Notes: a model not told the origin generated them from the sequence alone. A DNA stretch of 64,000 bases from an uncultured Rhodospirillaceae bacterium (GCA_937887565.1 CALABS010000018.1:152639-216638); one strand, 5' to 3'. Numbered from the stretch's first letter, positions 33,048-40,829 are shown. Numbers and translations: made by a program.

Positions 33048-34244
33048 TTAACATTTTTTAATTTCCACCTCGGCGGCCAAGGCTCCGAAATGCCGACGGT
33101 CGAGCCCCAGCATCACGGCGATGGTCTTGAGCTGGACCAGGGCCAGCGGGGCCAACAGCACGAAATAGGCGACGCCGAACTGCTCGACGATGCCGGAACG
33201 GACCAGGCCGGCATGCAGGAAGAACATGCCGAACACCATCAGCGCCACGCCGGGACAGATCAGCGCGTACGAAGCGGCGGACAGTTCCGGGCCGCGCAGA
33301 TAGGCCTGAAAATAACCAATCCGCCGCATCACCGCCCAGCCGACCATGCCGAACCACGCCTGCAGCGACAGGAAGACCGCCATCAGCACCAGCCCGTCGC
33401 CGGGCTGGGCGGCACGGTGGAACAGGTGGTCGAACCCGTGCGACAGCCGAAGCAGGGCGATGCCGGCGACGGTCAGGATAGGAATGACGATCCACAGCGA
33501 CGGCGCGCCCTCGGCGCTGACGCCCTTCTCGAACATGTCGCGAAAGCCCAGCACCAGCTTGACCACGGCGAACAGCGCGGCCGCCGACAGGAAGAAGATC
33601 GACCCCAGCATGCCGATGACGGCCGAGGCGCGCACCTCGCTCATGGCCGCCGGCGCCGCGAACCCCACCGCGATCATCACCAGCGCGAAAATGGCCAGCA
33701 ACTGGGACAGGCTGTTGTTGGCTGCCCAGTCGAAGCGGCCGTCGGCCACCAGCCGGCCGATATAGGACAGGAACAGCCGCAGCCCATAGACGGCGACCGC
33801 CGCGAAGGCCGCCAGCGCGCCGGGAAACAGCCACTCGACCACGCCCCACAGGCCGGGCACGAACAGGGCGCCCACCACGAAACCAACATTGATGGTCATG
33901 GTGTAGGTCAGCGGGATGGCCATCAGTTGCACCTCGCCGTTGCCGCGCTTGAGGTCCTCGAAGGCGGCGGTGCGCTTGAACTCGCGATAGCGGGCGACGT
34001 TCCAGGCCAGGCTGCGCACATGGCGGACGGCGAACCACGCCACGCCGGCCAGCGCCACCGCGACCAGCGCCACCGTCGCCGGATCGCCCGAGGCCGCCGC
34101 CGCCGTCCAGTCCTCCCAGGTGGGAATGGGGGTATGGGGATGGGGCAGCATGAACATCAGATAGATGAAGAACGACACCGCCAGGCCGCCATTGCCCAGG
34201 GCGGCCAGGAAATAGAGCGGCGAATAGGAAGGTTTCATGGTCAT
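33048..34244 (-). CDS. polytopic membrane protein (TsoY-like or SLAC1-like), unknown function
   Basis: A 398-residue inner-membrane protein with about ten helices. The N-terminus YSPLYFLAALGNGGLAVSFF then LMFMLPHPHTPIPTWEDW has a pattern I loosely recall from the TsoY family and is also SLAC1-like; I cannot decide. The last residues, VEIKKC, end in a cysteine directly before a TAA stop. The gene diverges from the FNR/CRP-type regulator gene, sharing a 139-base region with a perfect inverted repeat, which suggests that regulator controls it. GGAGG precedes two possible starts (34244 and 34238). Confidence 0.55.
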   Translation of the reverse strand: MTMKPSYSPLYFLAALGNGGLAVSFFIYLMFMLPHPHTPIPTWEDWTAAAASGDPATVALVAVALAGVAWFAVRHVRSLAWNVARYREFKRTAAFEDLKRGNGEVQLMAIPLTYTMTINVGFVVGALFVPGLWGVVEWLFPGALAAFAAVAVYGLRLFLSYIGRLVADGRFDWAANNSLSQLLAIFALVMIAVGFAAPAAMSEVRASAVIGMLGSIFFLSAAALFAVVKLVLGFRDMFEKGVSAEGAPSLWIVIPILTVAGIALLRLSHGFDHLFHRAAQPGDGLVLMAVFLSLQAWFGMVGWAVMRRIGYFQAYLRGPELSAASYALICPGVALMVFGMFFLHAGLVRSGIVEQFGVAYFVLLAPLALVQLKTIAVMLGLDRRHFGALAAEVEIKKC

Positions 34245-34263
34245 CGGCCTCCACGTACGGGGG

Positions 34264-34280
34264 CGCGATGTTGCATCGCG
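34264..34280. promoter_or_regulatory. perfect inverted repeat between the membrane-protein and FNR-type genes
   Basis: CGCGATG-TTG-CATCGCG: seven-base arms with a three-base spacer, located 20 bases before the membrane-protein start and about 104 bases before the regulator start. It differs from an FNR box, so it may be a binding site for another regulator or for this CRP-family member. Confidence 0.45.
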
Positions 34281-34383
34281 GCATCGCCGGCCTCATCGAC
34301 AATTCTCAACGCCCCCCAGATTGCCGTTGTCGGCCGCCGCCGCCGCTGATAGACACGAAGGCGCAGGGGATGGACGCGGACCA

Positions 34384-35088
34384 ATGAAGAAGAGCCAGAT
34401 CGAGGCCGCTTGGAAGGGCAATGCCCAGTGCGATCGCTGCGGCATCCGCGACCTCGTCCTGTTCGCGGACCTCGCCGAATCGGATTTCAACCTCATCCAC
34501 CTGCCCATCGATGAGATCGAATGCGACCCCGGCTCGACGCTCTATTCCGAGGGCGACGACGGAACCGCCGTCTACACCATCCGCTCCGGCCTAGTGAAGC
34601 TGGTCCAGTACCTGCCCGACGGCAGCCAACGCATCGTCCGCCTGCTCCGCCCGGGCGCCACCGCCGGGTTGGAGACCACCGTCGGCGAGTCCTACCAGCA
34701 CACCGCCATCGTCCTCCAACGGGCCCTGGCCTGCCGCATTCCCAAGCAGGTGATCGACCGTCTCAGCCGCGAGACGCCGCGCCTGCACAGCCAGTTGATG
34801 CGCCGCTGGCACGCCGCGCTCACCCAGGCCGACGACTGGCTGACCGAGCTGTCGACCGGCAAGGCACCGCAAAGGCTCGCCCGTTTTCTCCTCCAGACCA
34901 TGGAGGCCGACGGCACCGCCATGCTGTTCACCCGAGAGGATCTGGGCGCCATGCTCGGCATCACCACCGAGCATGCCAGCCGCACGGTGGCGGAATTCAA
35001 GCGCAACAAGACGATCACGGAGATCGGGCCCAACCGTTTCCGTTGCGACCGCGACCAGTTGGAGTGCATCGCCGCCGCCGAGTGCTGA
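34384..35088 (+). CDS. CRP/FNR-family transcriptional regulator with four cysteines
   Basis: A 234-residue regulator with an N-terminal cyclic-nucleotide-binding-type beta roll (about 25-140, TLYSEGDDGTAVYTIRSGLV) and a C-terminal winged helix (about 160-225) with the recognition helix TTEHASRTVAEFKRN. Cysteines occur at C16, C19, C47 and C117. FNR binds its oxygen-sensing [4Fe-4S] cluster through C20, C23, C29 and C122; here the first pair and the last match by spacing, but the third N-terminal ligand is absent unless C47 takes its place. The gene diverges from the polytopic membrane-protein gene. Redox or oxygen control is likely; DNA specificity is not known. Confidence 0.75.
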   Translation: MKKSQIEAAWKGNAQCDRCGIRDLVLFADLAESDFNLIHLPIDEIECDPGSTLYSEGDDGTAVYTIRSGLVKLVQYLPDGSQRIVRLLRPGATAGLETTVGESYQHTAIVLQRALACRIPKQVIDRLSRETPRLHSQLMRRWHAALTQADDWLTELSTGKAPQRLARFLLQTMEADGTAMLFTREDLGAMLGITTEHASRTVAEFKRNKTITEIGPNRFRCDRDQLECIAAAEC

Positions 35089-35147
35089 GGGCCCGATCCA
35101 CCGAGACGTTCAGGCCGGACTGTGGCTTCCCCGCGAAAGGACATGCG

Positions 35148-35621
35148 ATGGCGAAGAACACCATTTGCCTCTGGTACGACAAGGACGCCGAGGACGCGGC
35201 CCGCTTCTACGCCGCGACCTTTCCGGACAGCACGGTCGGCGCCGTCTTCCATGCTCCCTGCGACTACCCGTCGGGCAAGGAGGGGGACGTGCTGACGGTG
35301 GAGTTCACGGTCGCCGGCATCCCCTGCCTCGGCCTCAACGGCGGCCCGACCTTCACCCACAACGAAGCCTTCTCGTTCCAGATCGCCACCGACGACCAGG
35401 ACGAGACCGACCGCTACTGGGACGCCATCGTCGGCAATGGCGGCCAGGAAAGCGCATGCGGCTGGTGCAAGGACAAGTGGGGCATTTCCTGGCAGATCAC
35501 CCCGCGCGTGCTGACCGAGGCGCTGGCGGTCGGGGGCGAGGAGGCAAGACGCGCGTTCGCGGCGATGTTGGGCATGACGAGGATCGACGTGGCGGCGATC
35601 GAGGCGGCGCGGCGCGGCTGA
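35148..35621 (+). CDS. VOC-family (PhnB-like) protein
   Basis: A 157-residue vicinal-oxygen-chelate protein. KNTICLWYDKDAEDAARFYA opens a PhnB-type module, followed by FTVAGIPCLGLNGGP, FSFQIATDDQDETDRYW and GWCKDKWGISWQITP, all family-typical. These proteins resemble glyoxalase and demethylubiquinone methyltransferase-like folds, often of unknown substrate. The ATG at 35148 follows AAAGGA. It starts 59 bases after the regulator gene and may be cotranscribed with it. Long inverted repeats follow the stop. Confidence 0.85.
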   Translation: MAKNTICLWYDKDAEDAARFYAATFPDSTVGAVFHAPCDYPSGKEGDVLTVEFTVAGIPCLGLNGGPTFTHNEAFSFQIATDDQDETDRYWDAIVGNGGQESACGWCKDKWGISWQITPRVLTEALAVGGEEARRAFAAMLGMTRIDVAAIEAARRG

Positions 35622-35629
35622 GACGGCTC

Positions 35630-35689
35630 CGGCCGCTCTCCCCCGCCCGAGGGAGTCCGTGGGGAGGGGGATCGGGCGGGGGACGGCCG
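35630..35689. terminator. large imperfect hairpin after the VOC gene
   Basis: CGGCCG and CCCCCGCCCGA (within 35630-35650) pair with TCGGGCGGGGG and CGGCCG (35672-35689) to give a long GC-rich stem with internal mismatches, ending 68 bases after the VOC stop. It is probably a transcription end structure. Confidence 0.5.
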
Positions 35690-35772
35690 CCTGGACGGCC
35701 AACGCGACGGTGGGAGGTGGGGACGAGCCCCTCCGTCGGAATACACTCTAGCGGCGCAGCCGCGCGCCCGCA

Positions 35773-35802
35773 TTGACATTTGTTATTCTTAAAAAAAAGA
35801 AT
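35773..35802 (+). promoter_or_regulatory. candidate sigma-70 promoter for the sugar dehydrogenase gene
   Basis: TTGACA (35773-35778), a perfect -35 hexamer, lies 18 bases before AAGAAT (35797-35802), a 4-of-6 match to TATAAT. The -10 is part of a small palindrome ATTCTT-AAAAAA-AAGAAT (35785-35802), possibly an operator. The gene starts at 35861, giving a plausible leader. Confidence 0.4.
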
Positions 35803-35860
35803 ACAGCGCACTGACGGACCTAATTTTCCCTGCCAGGATGTGACCATAAGGAGGTGGGCC

Positions 35861-36967
35861 ATGCGATCGTGGATGGTGACCGCGACGACGATGATGGCGT
35901 TGACGGCGGCGCCCGCCCCGGCGGCCGATCGGACGGTGGGGCCGGTGGAGGTGCGGACCGTCGCCGCCGGCCTCGAACATCCGTGGGGGCTGGATTTCCT
36001 GCCCGACGGCCGCATGCTGGTCACCGAGCGGCCGGGGCGGTTGCGCGTGGTGGGAACGGACGGCAGCCTGTCGGAACCGGTCGCGGGGGTGCCCGACGTC
36101 TATGCCTCGGGCCAGGGCGGGCTGCTCGACGTGGCGCTTGACCCCGCCTTCGCCGGCAACCGCCGCATCTACCTGTCCTTCGCCGAGCCCGGTCCCGGCG
36201 GCGCCTCGACGGCGGTGGCGCGCGGCGTCCTCGACGGGACGCGGCTGCGCGAGGCCGAGGTGATCTTCCGCCAGCACCCCAAGGTGTCGGGCTCCAACCA
36301 TTTCGGCTCGCGGTTGGCCTTCGCGCCGGACGGTACGCTGTTCGTCACCCTTGGCGAACGCTTCAAGTTCGAGCCGGCCCAGGACCTGTCGAACCATCTC
36401 GGCGCCGTCGTCCGCATCAATCCCGACGGGTCGGTTCCCGCCGACAATCCCTTCGTCGGGCAGGCCGGAGCGCGGCCGGAAATCTGGAGCTACGGACACC
36501 GCAACTCCCAGGGCGCCGCCATCCACCCCGGCAGCGGCAAGCTGTGGATGCACGAGCACGGCCCCCGGGGCGGCGACGAGATCAACATCCCCGCCGCCGG
36601 CGCCAACCACGGCTGGCCGCTGGTGAGCTGGGGGCGGCACTATTCGGGCGAGGACATCCCCGATCCGCCCACCCGTCCCGACCTCGCCGACGCGATCCAT
36701 CAATGGACGCCGGTCATCGCCGCGTCGGGAATGAGCTTCTACACCGGCGACCTGTTCCCGGCCTGGCGGGGCAACCTGCTGGTGGGGGGGTTGGTCGCGC
36801 GGGCGGTGGTGCGCCTGACCCTGGACGGCGAGCGGGTCACCGGGGAGGACCGCATCCCCCTCGGCGCCCGCATCCGCGACGTGGCCCAGGGCCCCGACGG
36901 TGCCATCTACGTCCTGACCGACGAGGACGACGGCGCAATCCTCAGGCTGACACCCTCTGGCGGCTAG
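35861..36967 (+). CDS. PQQ-dependent aldose sugar dehydrogenase-like protein (YliI family), periplasmic
   Basis: A 368-residue protein with a signal peptide (MRSWMVTATTMMALTAAPAP). It has the propeller pattern of soluble sugar dehydrogenases: LEHPWGLDFLPDGRMLVTE, GQGGLLDVALDPAF, NHFGSRLAFAPDGTLFVTLG, YGHRNSQGAA and EHGPRGGDEIN, matching E. coli YliI and other PQQ-binding aldose dehydrogenases that oxidise sugars in the periplasm. The ATG at 35861 follows AAGGAGG at ideal spacing. PQQ supply genes are not in this window, so the cofactor must come from elsewhere or the enzyme may be unsatisfied. Two palindromes lie after the stop. Confidence 0.85.
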   Translation: MRSWMVTATTMMALTAAPAPAADRTVGPVEVRTVAAGLEHPWGLDFLPDGRMLVTERPGRLRVVGTDGSLSEPVAGVPDVYASGQGGLLDVALDPAFAGNRRIYLSFAEPGPGGASTAVARGVLDGTRLREAEVIFRQHPKVSGSNHFGSRLAFAPDGTLFVTLGERFKFEPAQDLSNHLGAVVRINPDGSVPADNPFVGQAGARPEIWSYGHRNSQGAAIHPGSGKLWMHEHGPRGGDEINIPAAGANHGWPLVSWGRHYSGEDIPDPPTRPDLADAIHQWTPVIAASGMSFYTGDLFPAWRGNLLVGGLVARAVVRLTLDGERVTGEDRIPLGARIRDVAQGPDGAIYVLTDEDDGAILRLTPSGG

Positions 36968-37093
36968 TGGTCCGATCCAGACCGAAGGTTCAGGCCCCTG
37001 AACCTTCGGTCTGGTGAATCGGCCCACAAAATCAACGAATTGTGCACTGATACAGTCAGATGGTCGCTGCATCATCTGACTGCATCAGTGTAC
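36968..37093. repeat. two adjacent long palindromes between convergent genes
   Basis: First: CCAGACCGAAGGTTCAGG (36977-36994) and its perfect complement (36997-37014), 18-base arms; flanking bases extend the symmetry with a three-base bulge. Second: 37042-37062 pairs with 37073-37093, 21-base arms with two mismatches and a 10-base loop. They fill the gap between the sugar dehydrogenase and DUF2249 genes. The first may be a bidirectional terminator; both together resemble a MITE- or REP-type insertion. Confidence 0.6.
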
Positions 37094-37098
37094 TAGGC

Positions 37099-37374
37099 TC
37101 AGCCGCAGGTTCCGCAGCAGGAGGCGCCGCGCTCGGTCGGCGCGTCGGCGACGCGGGCGATACGTACCCGCCACAACGCCGGCCCGGCCTCGAGGTATTC
37201 CCAGCCGAACTCGCCCGTCCGCTCCGCGTTGAGCTGGTAATAGAGCGGCCGCGGATCGTGGTCGTTGGCGATCACGAAGGCGGCGCCGGTCGCCAGGGTG
37301 TCGAACATGCCGAAAATGCGGTGATGACGGTCGCGGGGCTCGATGGTCCGGACATCGAGGGTGGGTTCGCTCAT
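37099..37374 (-). CDS. DUF2249-domain protein with cysteine-rich tail
   Basis: A 91-residue cytoplasmic protein. LDVRTIEPRDRHHRIFGMFD, VIANDHDPRPLYYQL and GEFGWEYLEAGPALWRVRI are the DUF2249 signature, a small fold often encoded near nitrogen-oxide or anaerobic respiration genes. The tail ASCCGTCG adds three cysteines (C86, C87, C90) that could bind a metal. It is divergent from an NnrS-type gene with a TTGAC-N4-GTCAA palindrome between them, centred about 78 bases before this start, compatible with activation at this promoter by an FNR/NnrR-type regulator. Confidence 0.85.
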   Translation of the reverse strand: MSEPTLDVRTIEPRDRHHRIFGMFDTLATGAAFVIANDHDPRPLYYQLNAERTGEFGWEYLEAGPALWRVRIARVADAPTERGASCCGTCG

Positions 37375-37445
37375 GGGGTGTCGTCTCCTGTGAAGGCCCA
37401 GCGGGCCGGTGCCCCAGTACCCTACCGAAACGCTCGGGTACCCCC

Positions 37446-37459
37446 TTGACCCCGGTCAA
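37446..37459. promoter_or_regulatory. FNR/NnrR-type binding site
   Basis: TTGAC-CCCG-GTCAA: a perfect palindrome of the FNR/DNR/NnrR type (consensus TTGAT-N4-ATCAA, with C/G variants in nitrogen-oxide regulators). It lies between the divergent DUF2249 and NnrS-type genes. Centring at -41.5 would put the DUF2249 transcript start near 37411, a good leader; for the plus gene the spacing is tight. Confidence 0.55.
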
Positions 37460-37492
37460 GGCCCCCTGCCCCCTGCCCGCCGAGGATCGCGC

Positions 37493-38590
37493 ATGCCTCG
37501 GATGACGCGCAGCGGCCGGCACGCCCCGGCCCATCGGGTGCTGTTCCCGCTGGCCTGCCTGCAGGCGGCGCTGGCGGTGCCGTTGTGGTCGGCGCGGTGG
37601 CTCGGTTGGCTGCCGGGCGGCGATCCGGTCGGCCACGCCCATCAGATGCTGACCGGATTCGCGCTGGCGGTGGTCGCCGGCTTCCTGCTGACCCGCCTGT
37701 CCCGGGCGGGCTTGGTGGCGGTGTCGGCGCTGTGGGGACTGGCGCGCGTCGCCGACGCGGCCGGCCTGCCAATGGCGGCTGCGGCCGATGCCGGCTTCGT
37801 CGCCTTGCTGGCCGTCATCGGCGGCTTGCCGTTCCTCCGCTCGGCGCGCAGCGGCCACAACCTCGTCTTCTTCCCCATCCTGGCCGGATTTCTGGCGGCG
37901 GAAGGCCTGACCCTGGCCGGCCGAATGGGATGGCTGGCGGACGGCGGGACGCGCGGCGTCGGGTTGACGCTCGATCTGGTGACGCTGCTGGTGCTGGTGA
38001 TGGGCGGCCGCATCCTGCCCGCCGCCATGGCCGGCGCCGTCCGCGCCCAAGGCGGCCGCCTCGACGACCGCAACCAGCCCGGTCTGGAGCGCATCGGCAT
38101 CCTCGGCATGGCGGTGGCGGCGGCGGCGCATCTGGCATCGCTCCCGGATCTGGCGGCGCTAGGCTGGGCGGCGGCAGGCCTTTCGGGGCTGGCGCGGCTT
38201 TCCCGCTGGCGGCTCTCGGCCGCGCTTGCCGATCCGTCGCTGTGGCCGTTGCATCTGGGCTTCGCATGGCTGGGCGGCGGACTGCTTGCCTCGGCCGCCG
38301 CCACCTGGAGCGGTCTCTGGCCGACCGCCGACTGTCTCCACGCGGTCACCGTCGGCGGCATCGGCACCATGACGGCGGCGATGATGGTGCGGACCACGAG
38401 ACTGAGGGATCGTGCCGCCGGCCGGTTTCCCCGCGCCGCGACCATCGCGGTGACGGCGCTGACGGCGGCGGCGGTGGCCCGGCTGCTGTCGCCGCTGGCG
38501 CCGATCGCCTTCATCCCGGTCTCGGCCGCGCTGTGGTCGGGAGCATTCGTGCTGATCGGGGCGACCCTCCTGGTCCATGGCCACGATTGA
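37493..38590 (+). CDS. NnrS-family haem-copper-type membrane protein
   Basis: A 365-residue protein of about ten to twelve helices. HRVLFPLACLQAALAVPLW, GHAHQMLTGFALAVVAGFLL, MGGRILPAAMAGAV, LWPLHLGFAWLGGG and LHAVTVGGIGTMTAAMMVRT are the NnrS signature histidine-containing helices; NnrS is tied to resistance to nitric oxide and is regulated by NnrR-type factors. The ATG at 37493 has GAGGATC upstream; 37502 is a close alternative. The FNR-type palindrome ends 33 bases before the start. A role in nitrosative-stress tolerance is likely by family. Confidence 0.85.
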   Translation: MPRMTRSGRHAPAHRVLFPLACLQAALAVPLWSARWLGWLPGGDPVGHAHQMLTGFALAVVAGFLLTRLSRAGLVAVSALWGLARVADAAGLPMAAAADAGFVALLAVIGGLPFLRSARSGHNLVFFPILAGFLAAEGLTLAGRMGWLADGGTRGVGLTLDLVTLLVLVMGGRILPAAMAGAVRAQGGRLDDRNQPGLERIGILGMAVAAAAHLASLPDLAALGWAAAGLSGLARLSRWRLSAALADPSLWPLHLGFAWLGGGLLASAAATWSGLWPTADCLHAVTVGGIGTMTAAMMVRTTRLRDRAAGRFPRAATIAVTALTAAAVARLLSPLAPIAFIPVSAALWSGAFVLIGATLLVHGHD

Positions 38591-38592
38591 AA

Positions 38593-38627
38593 AAGCGATA
38601 TCGCTATGATATACGCTCATATCGCTT
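38593..38627 (+). promoter_or_regulatory. palindromic ATATCGCT repeats upstream of the RHH-type gene
   Basis: AAGCGATAT (38593-38601) and ATATCGCTT (38619-38627) are a perfect nine-base inverted repeat; AGCGATATCGCT (38594-38605) is itself a 12-base palindrome, and ATATACGCT between them is a degenerate copy. Four GCGATAT-type half-sites lie in 35 bases, 17 bases before the ATG. This is the layout of an autoregulatory ribbon-helix-helix operator. Confidence 0.6.
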
Positions 38628-38643
38628 ACTGGAGTGACCGACC

Positions 38644-39027
38644 ATGACCACGAAGACCAAGAAGACCACCCCGGCTCCCACGGCGGAGCCAACCGAAGCC
38701 GTCGTCGCGAAGCCCGCCGCCCCGGCGGCCAAGGCCCGCAAGCCCGCCGTTCCCAAGCCGGTGGCGACGGCCGAGCCGCCGTCCGTTCCGGAGCCCCCCT
38801 CGCCCGTCGCCGCCGAGGCCGACGTCAAGGCCGAGAAGAAGGCGAAGAAGGAGAAGGAAAAGAGCAAGGACAAGGACAAGAAGAAGAAAAAGAAGAAGAA
38901 GGAAGCGGTGCTGATGCGCTTCGAGGCCCAGCACCTGGAGCTGATCGACGCCCGCGCCGAAAGCCTGGGGCTGTCGCGGGCCGCCTGGGTGCGGATGGTG
39001 GTGGCGCAGGCGCTGTCGGCCGGCTGA
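38644..39027 (+). CDS. basic Lys/Ala/Pro-rich protein with C-terminal ribbon-helix-helix domain
   Basis: A 127-residue protein: residues 1-65 are Ala/Pro/Thr-rich, 62-87 are an extreme lysine stretch (KKAKKEKEKSKDKDKKKKK), and residues 88-125 (VLMRFEAQHLELIDARAESL followed by GLSRAAWVRMVVAQAL) read as a ribbon-helix-helix fold: one strand then two helices. RHH proteins bind operators as dimers and often regulate themselves. The lysine tail could add non-specific DNA affinity, as in histone-like proteins. The palindromic promoter repeats suggest self-regulation. No toxin gene partners it. Confidence 0.65.
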   Translation: MTTKTKKTTPAPTAEPTEAVVAKPAAPAAKARKPAVPKPVATAEPPSVPEPPSPVAAEADVKAEKKAKKEKEKSKDKDKKKKKKKKEAVLMRFEAQHLELIDARAESLGLSRAAWVRMVVAQALSAG

Positions 39028-39029
39028 GC

Positions 39030-40829
39030 TCAGCCGACGGCCGAGCATCCAAGGGCGGCGAAGGCCAGCTTGGTCGGCGAGGTCTTCGCCTCCTTCTTGC
39101 GGGCGGCGATCGCCACGCTGACGTCGTCGATGGTGCAACTGGTGCAGCCGGTCGGCACCTCGACCAGCACCGCGCTGGCCGACAGCAGCGGGAAGGTCTT
39201 GGTCTTGCCCTCGCGATCCTGGGCGACGATGCAGCCGCGTTCCCGCGTCTGGGCGTCGTAGAAGCTTTCGGCGTCGGAGGCGAACTGGCCGATGAGCTCG
39301 GCGACTTCGCGGGCTGCTTCCGCCAGCCCGGTCCCCTTGATCCCGATGAAGAAGTCGTCGCCGCCGATATGGCCGAGGAGCCACGACCGCCCCATTGCCG
39401 CCTTGCGCATCAGCTCGGCGAACAGCAGGATGGCGCGGTCGCCCTGGCGGAAGCCGTAGGTATCGTTGAACGGCTTGAAGTTGTCGAAATCCACATAGGC
39501 CAGCACCGCCCCCTCGCCCGAGGCGACCACCTCCGCCACATAGTCGTTGATCAGGTCGTTGCCGGGCAGCTTGGTGAGCGGGTTTTCCTCGCGGGCATGG
39601 GCCAGGGTCTTCTCGTGGATGGCGCGGATGATCGAGCGGGCGCTGAGGAAGCCCAGATAGCGCATCTGCTCGGTGATGATGATGCCGTCGGCGTCCTCGT
39701 TGGTCGAAAAGATGGCCAGGATCTGGTCCAGGCTCGACGACATCTCGGCCATCGGGCAATGGACCAGGAAATCGCGCAGGCACCGGCCGATGCCCTTGTT
39801 GGCCATCAGGTCCTTGCCATAATTGGAATAGGCGAAGTTCTTGAGGTTGCGTTCCCGCACGATCCCCAGCGGCTGGCCGTGCTTGTCGACCACCGGGATG
39901 ACGGTGTGGCCGATGTCGCGGGCCAGGCGGTCGAACACCACCGGCATGGGGGCATCGATATCCACCGGCGCCACCGGGTCGAGCTGGTCGACGATCCACT
40001 TCTGGTCCAGCCGGCGGCGGCGGCGGTCCCCGACGCCGGCCGCCTCGACGTGCGGATAGGACTGGGCGACCCGCCAAGGGTCGGTCAACGGCGCCTCGAC
40101 GAAGTTGCCCTGGACCATGTCGCAGCCCAACTCGCGGCAGACCATCAGTTCGCGTTCGGTCTCGACCCCGACGGCGATCACCACCACGCCCAGCGTATGC
40201 GCCATGCCGATGACCTGCGCCAGCATCACCCGCTTGCGGGCGTCGCCATCGATCCCGCCCACGTAATAGCGGTCGATCTTGATGAAGTCGGGATCGGCCT
40301 CGTGGACCAGGCGCAGGCTGTCGCGGCCCTCGCCGAAGCGATCGACGGCCAGCAGCGAGCCGTGCTTCTTCAGCGCCTTCAGCCATTCCTCGGCCGAGGC
40401 GACCGTTGACCGTCCCGCCACCTCGGTGACCAGATGGGCGACCTTGTCGCCCAGCAGGGTTCGGGTCGCCTTGTGGAATTCGCGCGCGGCGGCCAGCATG
40501 CGGGCGTCGAGATTGAGGAACAGCGCCGAGTTTCCGGCCATTCCCACCGCCGACCATTTGTCGGCCGCCCGCCGCCGGACGGCGACCTCGACCTCGGCCA
40601 GCATGCCGGCCGCGTGGGCGGCGTCGAGCAAGGCAAGGACCGAGGGATGCCCGAAGGCCTCGAATCCGCGCAACAGCACCTCGCAACCGAAGCACTGGCC
40701 GGTATGGGTGTTGACGATCGGCTGGAACGCCACGTCGAGGGCGTCCACCACCGCCGCCCAGTGGTTGGGAACGGATGCGGCGGGTCCGTCGGTCTTCGCA
40801 TCGCTGGTGTCGTAGGCACCCTTCTTCAT
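39030..40829 (-). CDS. EAL-CBS-GGDDF protein, c-di-GMP signalling
   Basis: A 599-residue soluble protein. Residues 25-250 form an EAL-type domain, but the catalytic EALLR is EVLLR (50-54) and the FDD motif reads VDRFGEGRDSL, so phosphodiesterase activity is doubtful. Two CBS motifs follow (about 285-400), including IPVVDKHGQPLGIV. The C-terminal GGDEF domain carries GGDDF (489-493) and VDFDNFKPFNDTYGF; aspartate for glutamate may keep some cyclase activity. CBS domains suggest adenine-nucleotide control. Convergent with the RHH-type gene (stops two bases apart). Confidence 0.8.
   Translation of the reverse strand: MKKGAYDTSDAKTDGPAASVPNHWAAVVDALDVAFQPIVNTHTGQCFGCEVLLRGFEAFGHPSVLALLDAAHAAGMLAEVEVAVRRRAADKWSAVGMAGNSALFLNLDARMLAAAREFHKATRTLLGDKVAHLVTEVAGRSTVASAEEWLKALKKHGSLLAVDRFGEGRDSLRLVHEADPDFIKIDRYYVGGIDGDARKRVMLAQVIGMAHTLGVVVIAVGVETERELMVCRELGCDMVQGNFVEAPLTDPWRVAQSYPHVEAAGVGDRRRRRLDQKWIVDQLDPVAPVDIDAPMPVVFDRLARDIGHTVIPVVDKHGQPLGIVRERNLKNFAYSNYGKDLMANKGIGRCLRDFLVHCPMAEMSSSLDQILAIFSTNEDADGIIITEQMRYLGFLSARSIIRAIHEKTLAHAREENPLTKLPGNDLINDYVAEVVASGEGAVLAYVDFDNFKPFNDTYGFRQGDRAILLFAELMRKAAMGRSWLLGHIGGDDFFIGIKGTGLAEAAREVAELIGQFASDAESFYDAQTRERGCIVAQDREGKTKTFPLLSASAVLVEVPTGCTSCTIDDVSVAIAARKKEAKTSPTKLAFAALGCSAVG

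Noticed and set aside
33048..34244. Selenocysteine at the end of the polytopic membrane protein
   Set aside because: The frame ends VEIKKC followed by TAA, not TGA, and no selenocysteine insertion element was found.
35785..35802. Poly-A tract inside ATTCTT-AAAAAA-AAGAAT as a phase-variation site
   Set aside because: It is in the promoter region before the sugar dehydrogenase start and no second signature of slippage was seen; a promoter/operator reading is simpler.
38644..39027. Toxin-antitoxin pair around the RHH-type gene
   Set aside because: The downstream gene on the other strand is a 599-residue c-di-GMP protein and the upstream one is NnrS; no small toxin gene is adjacent.
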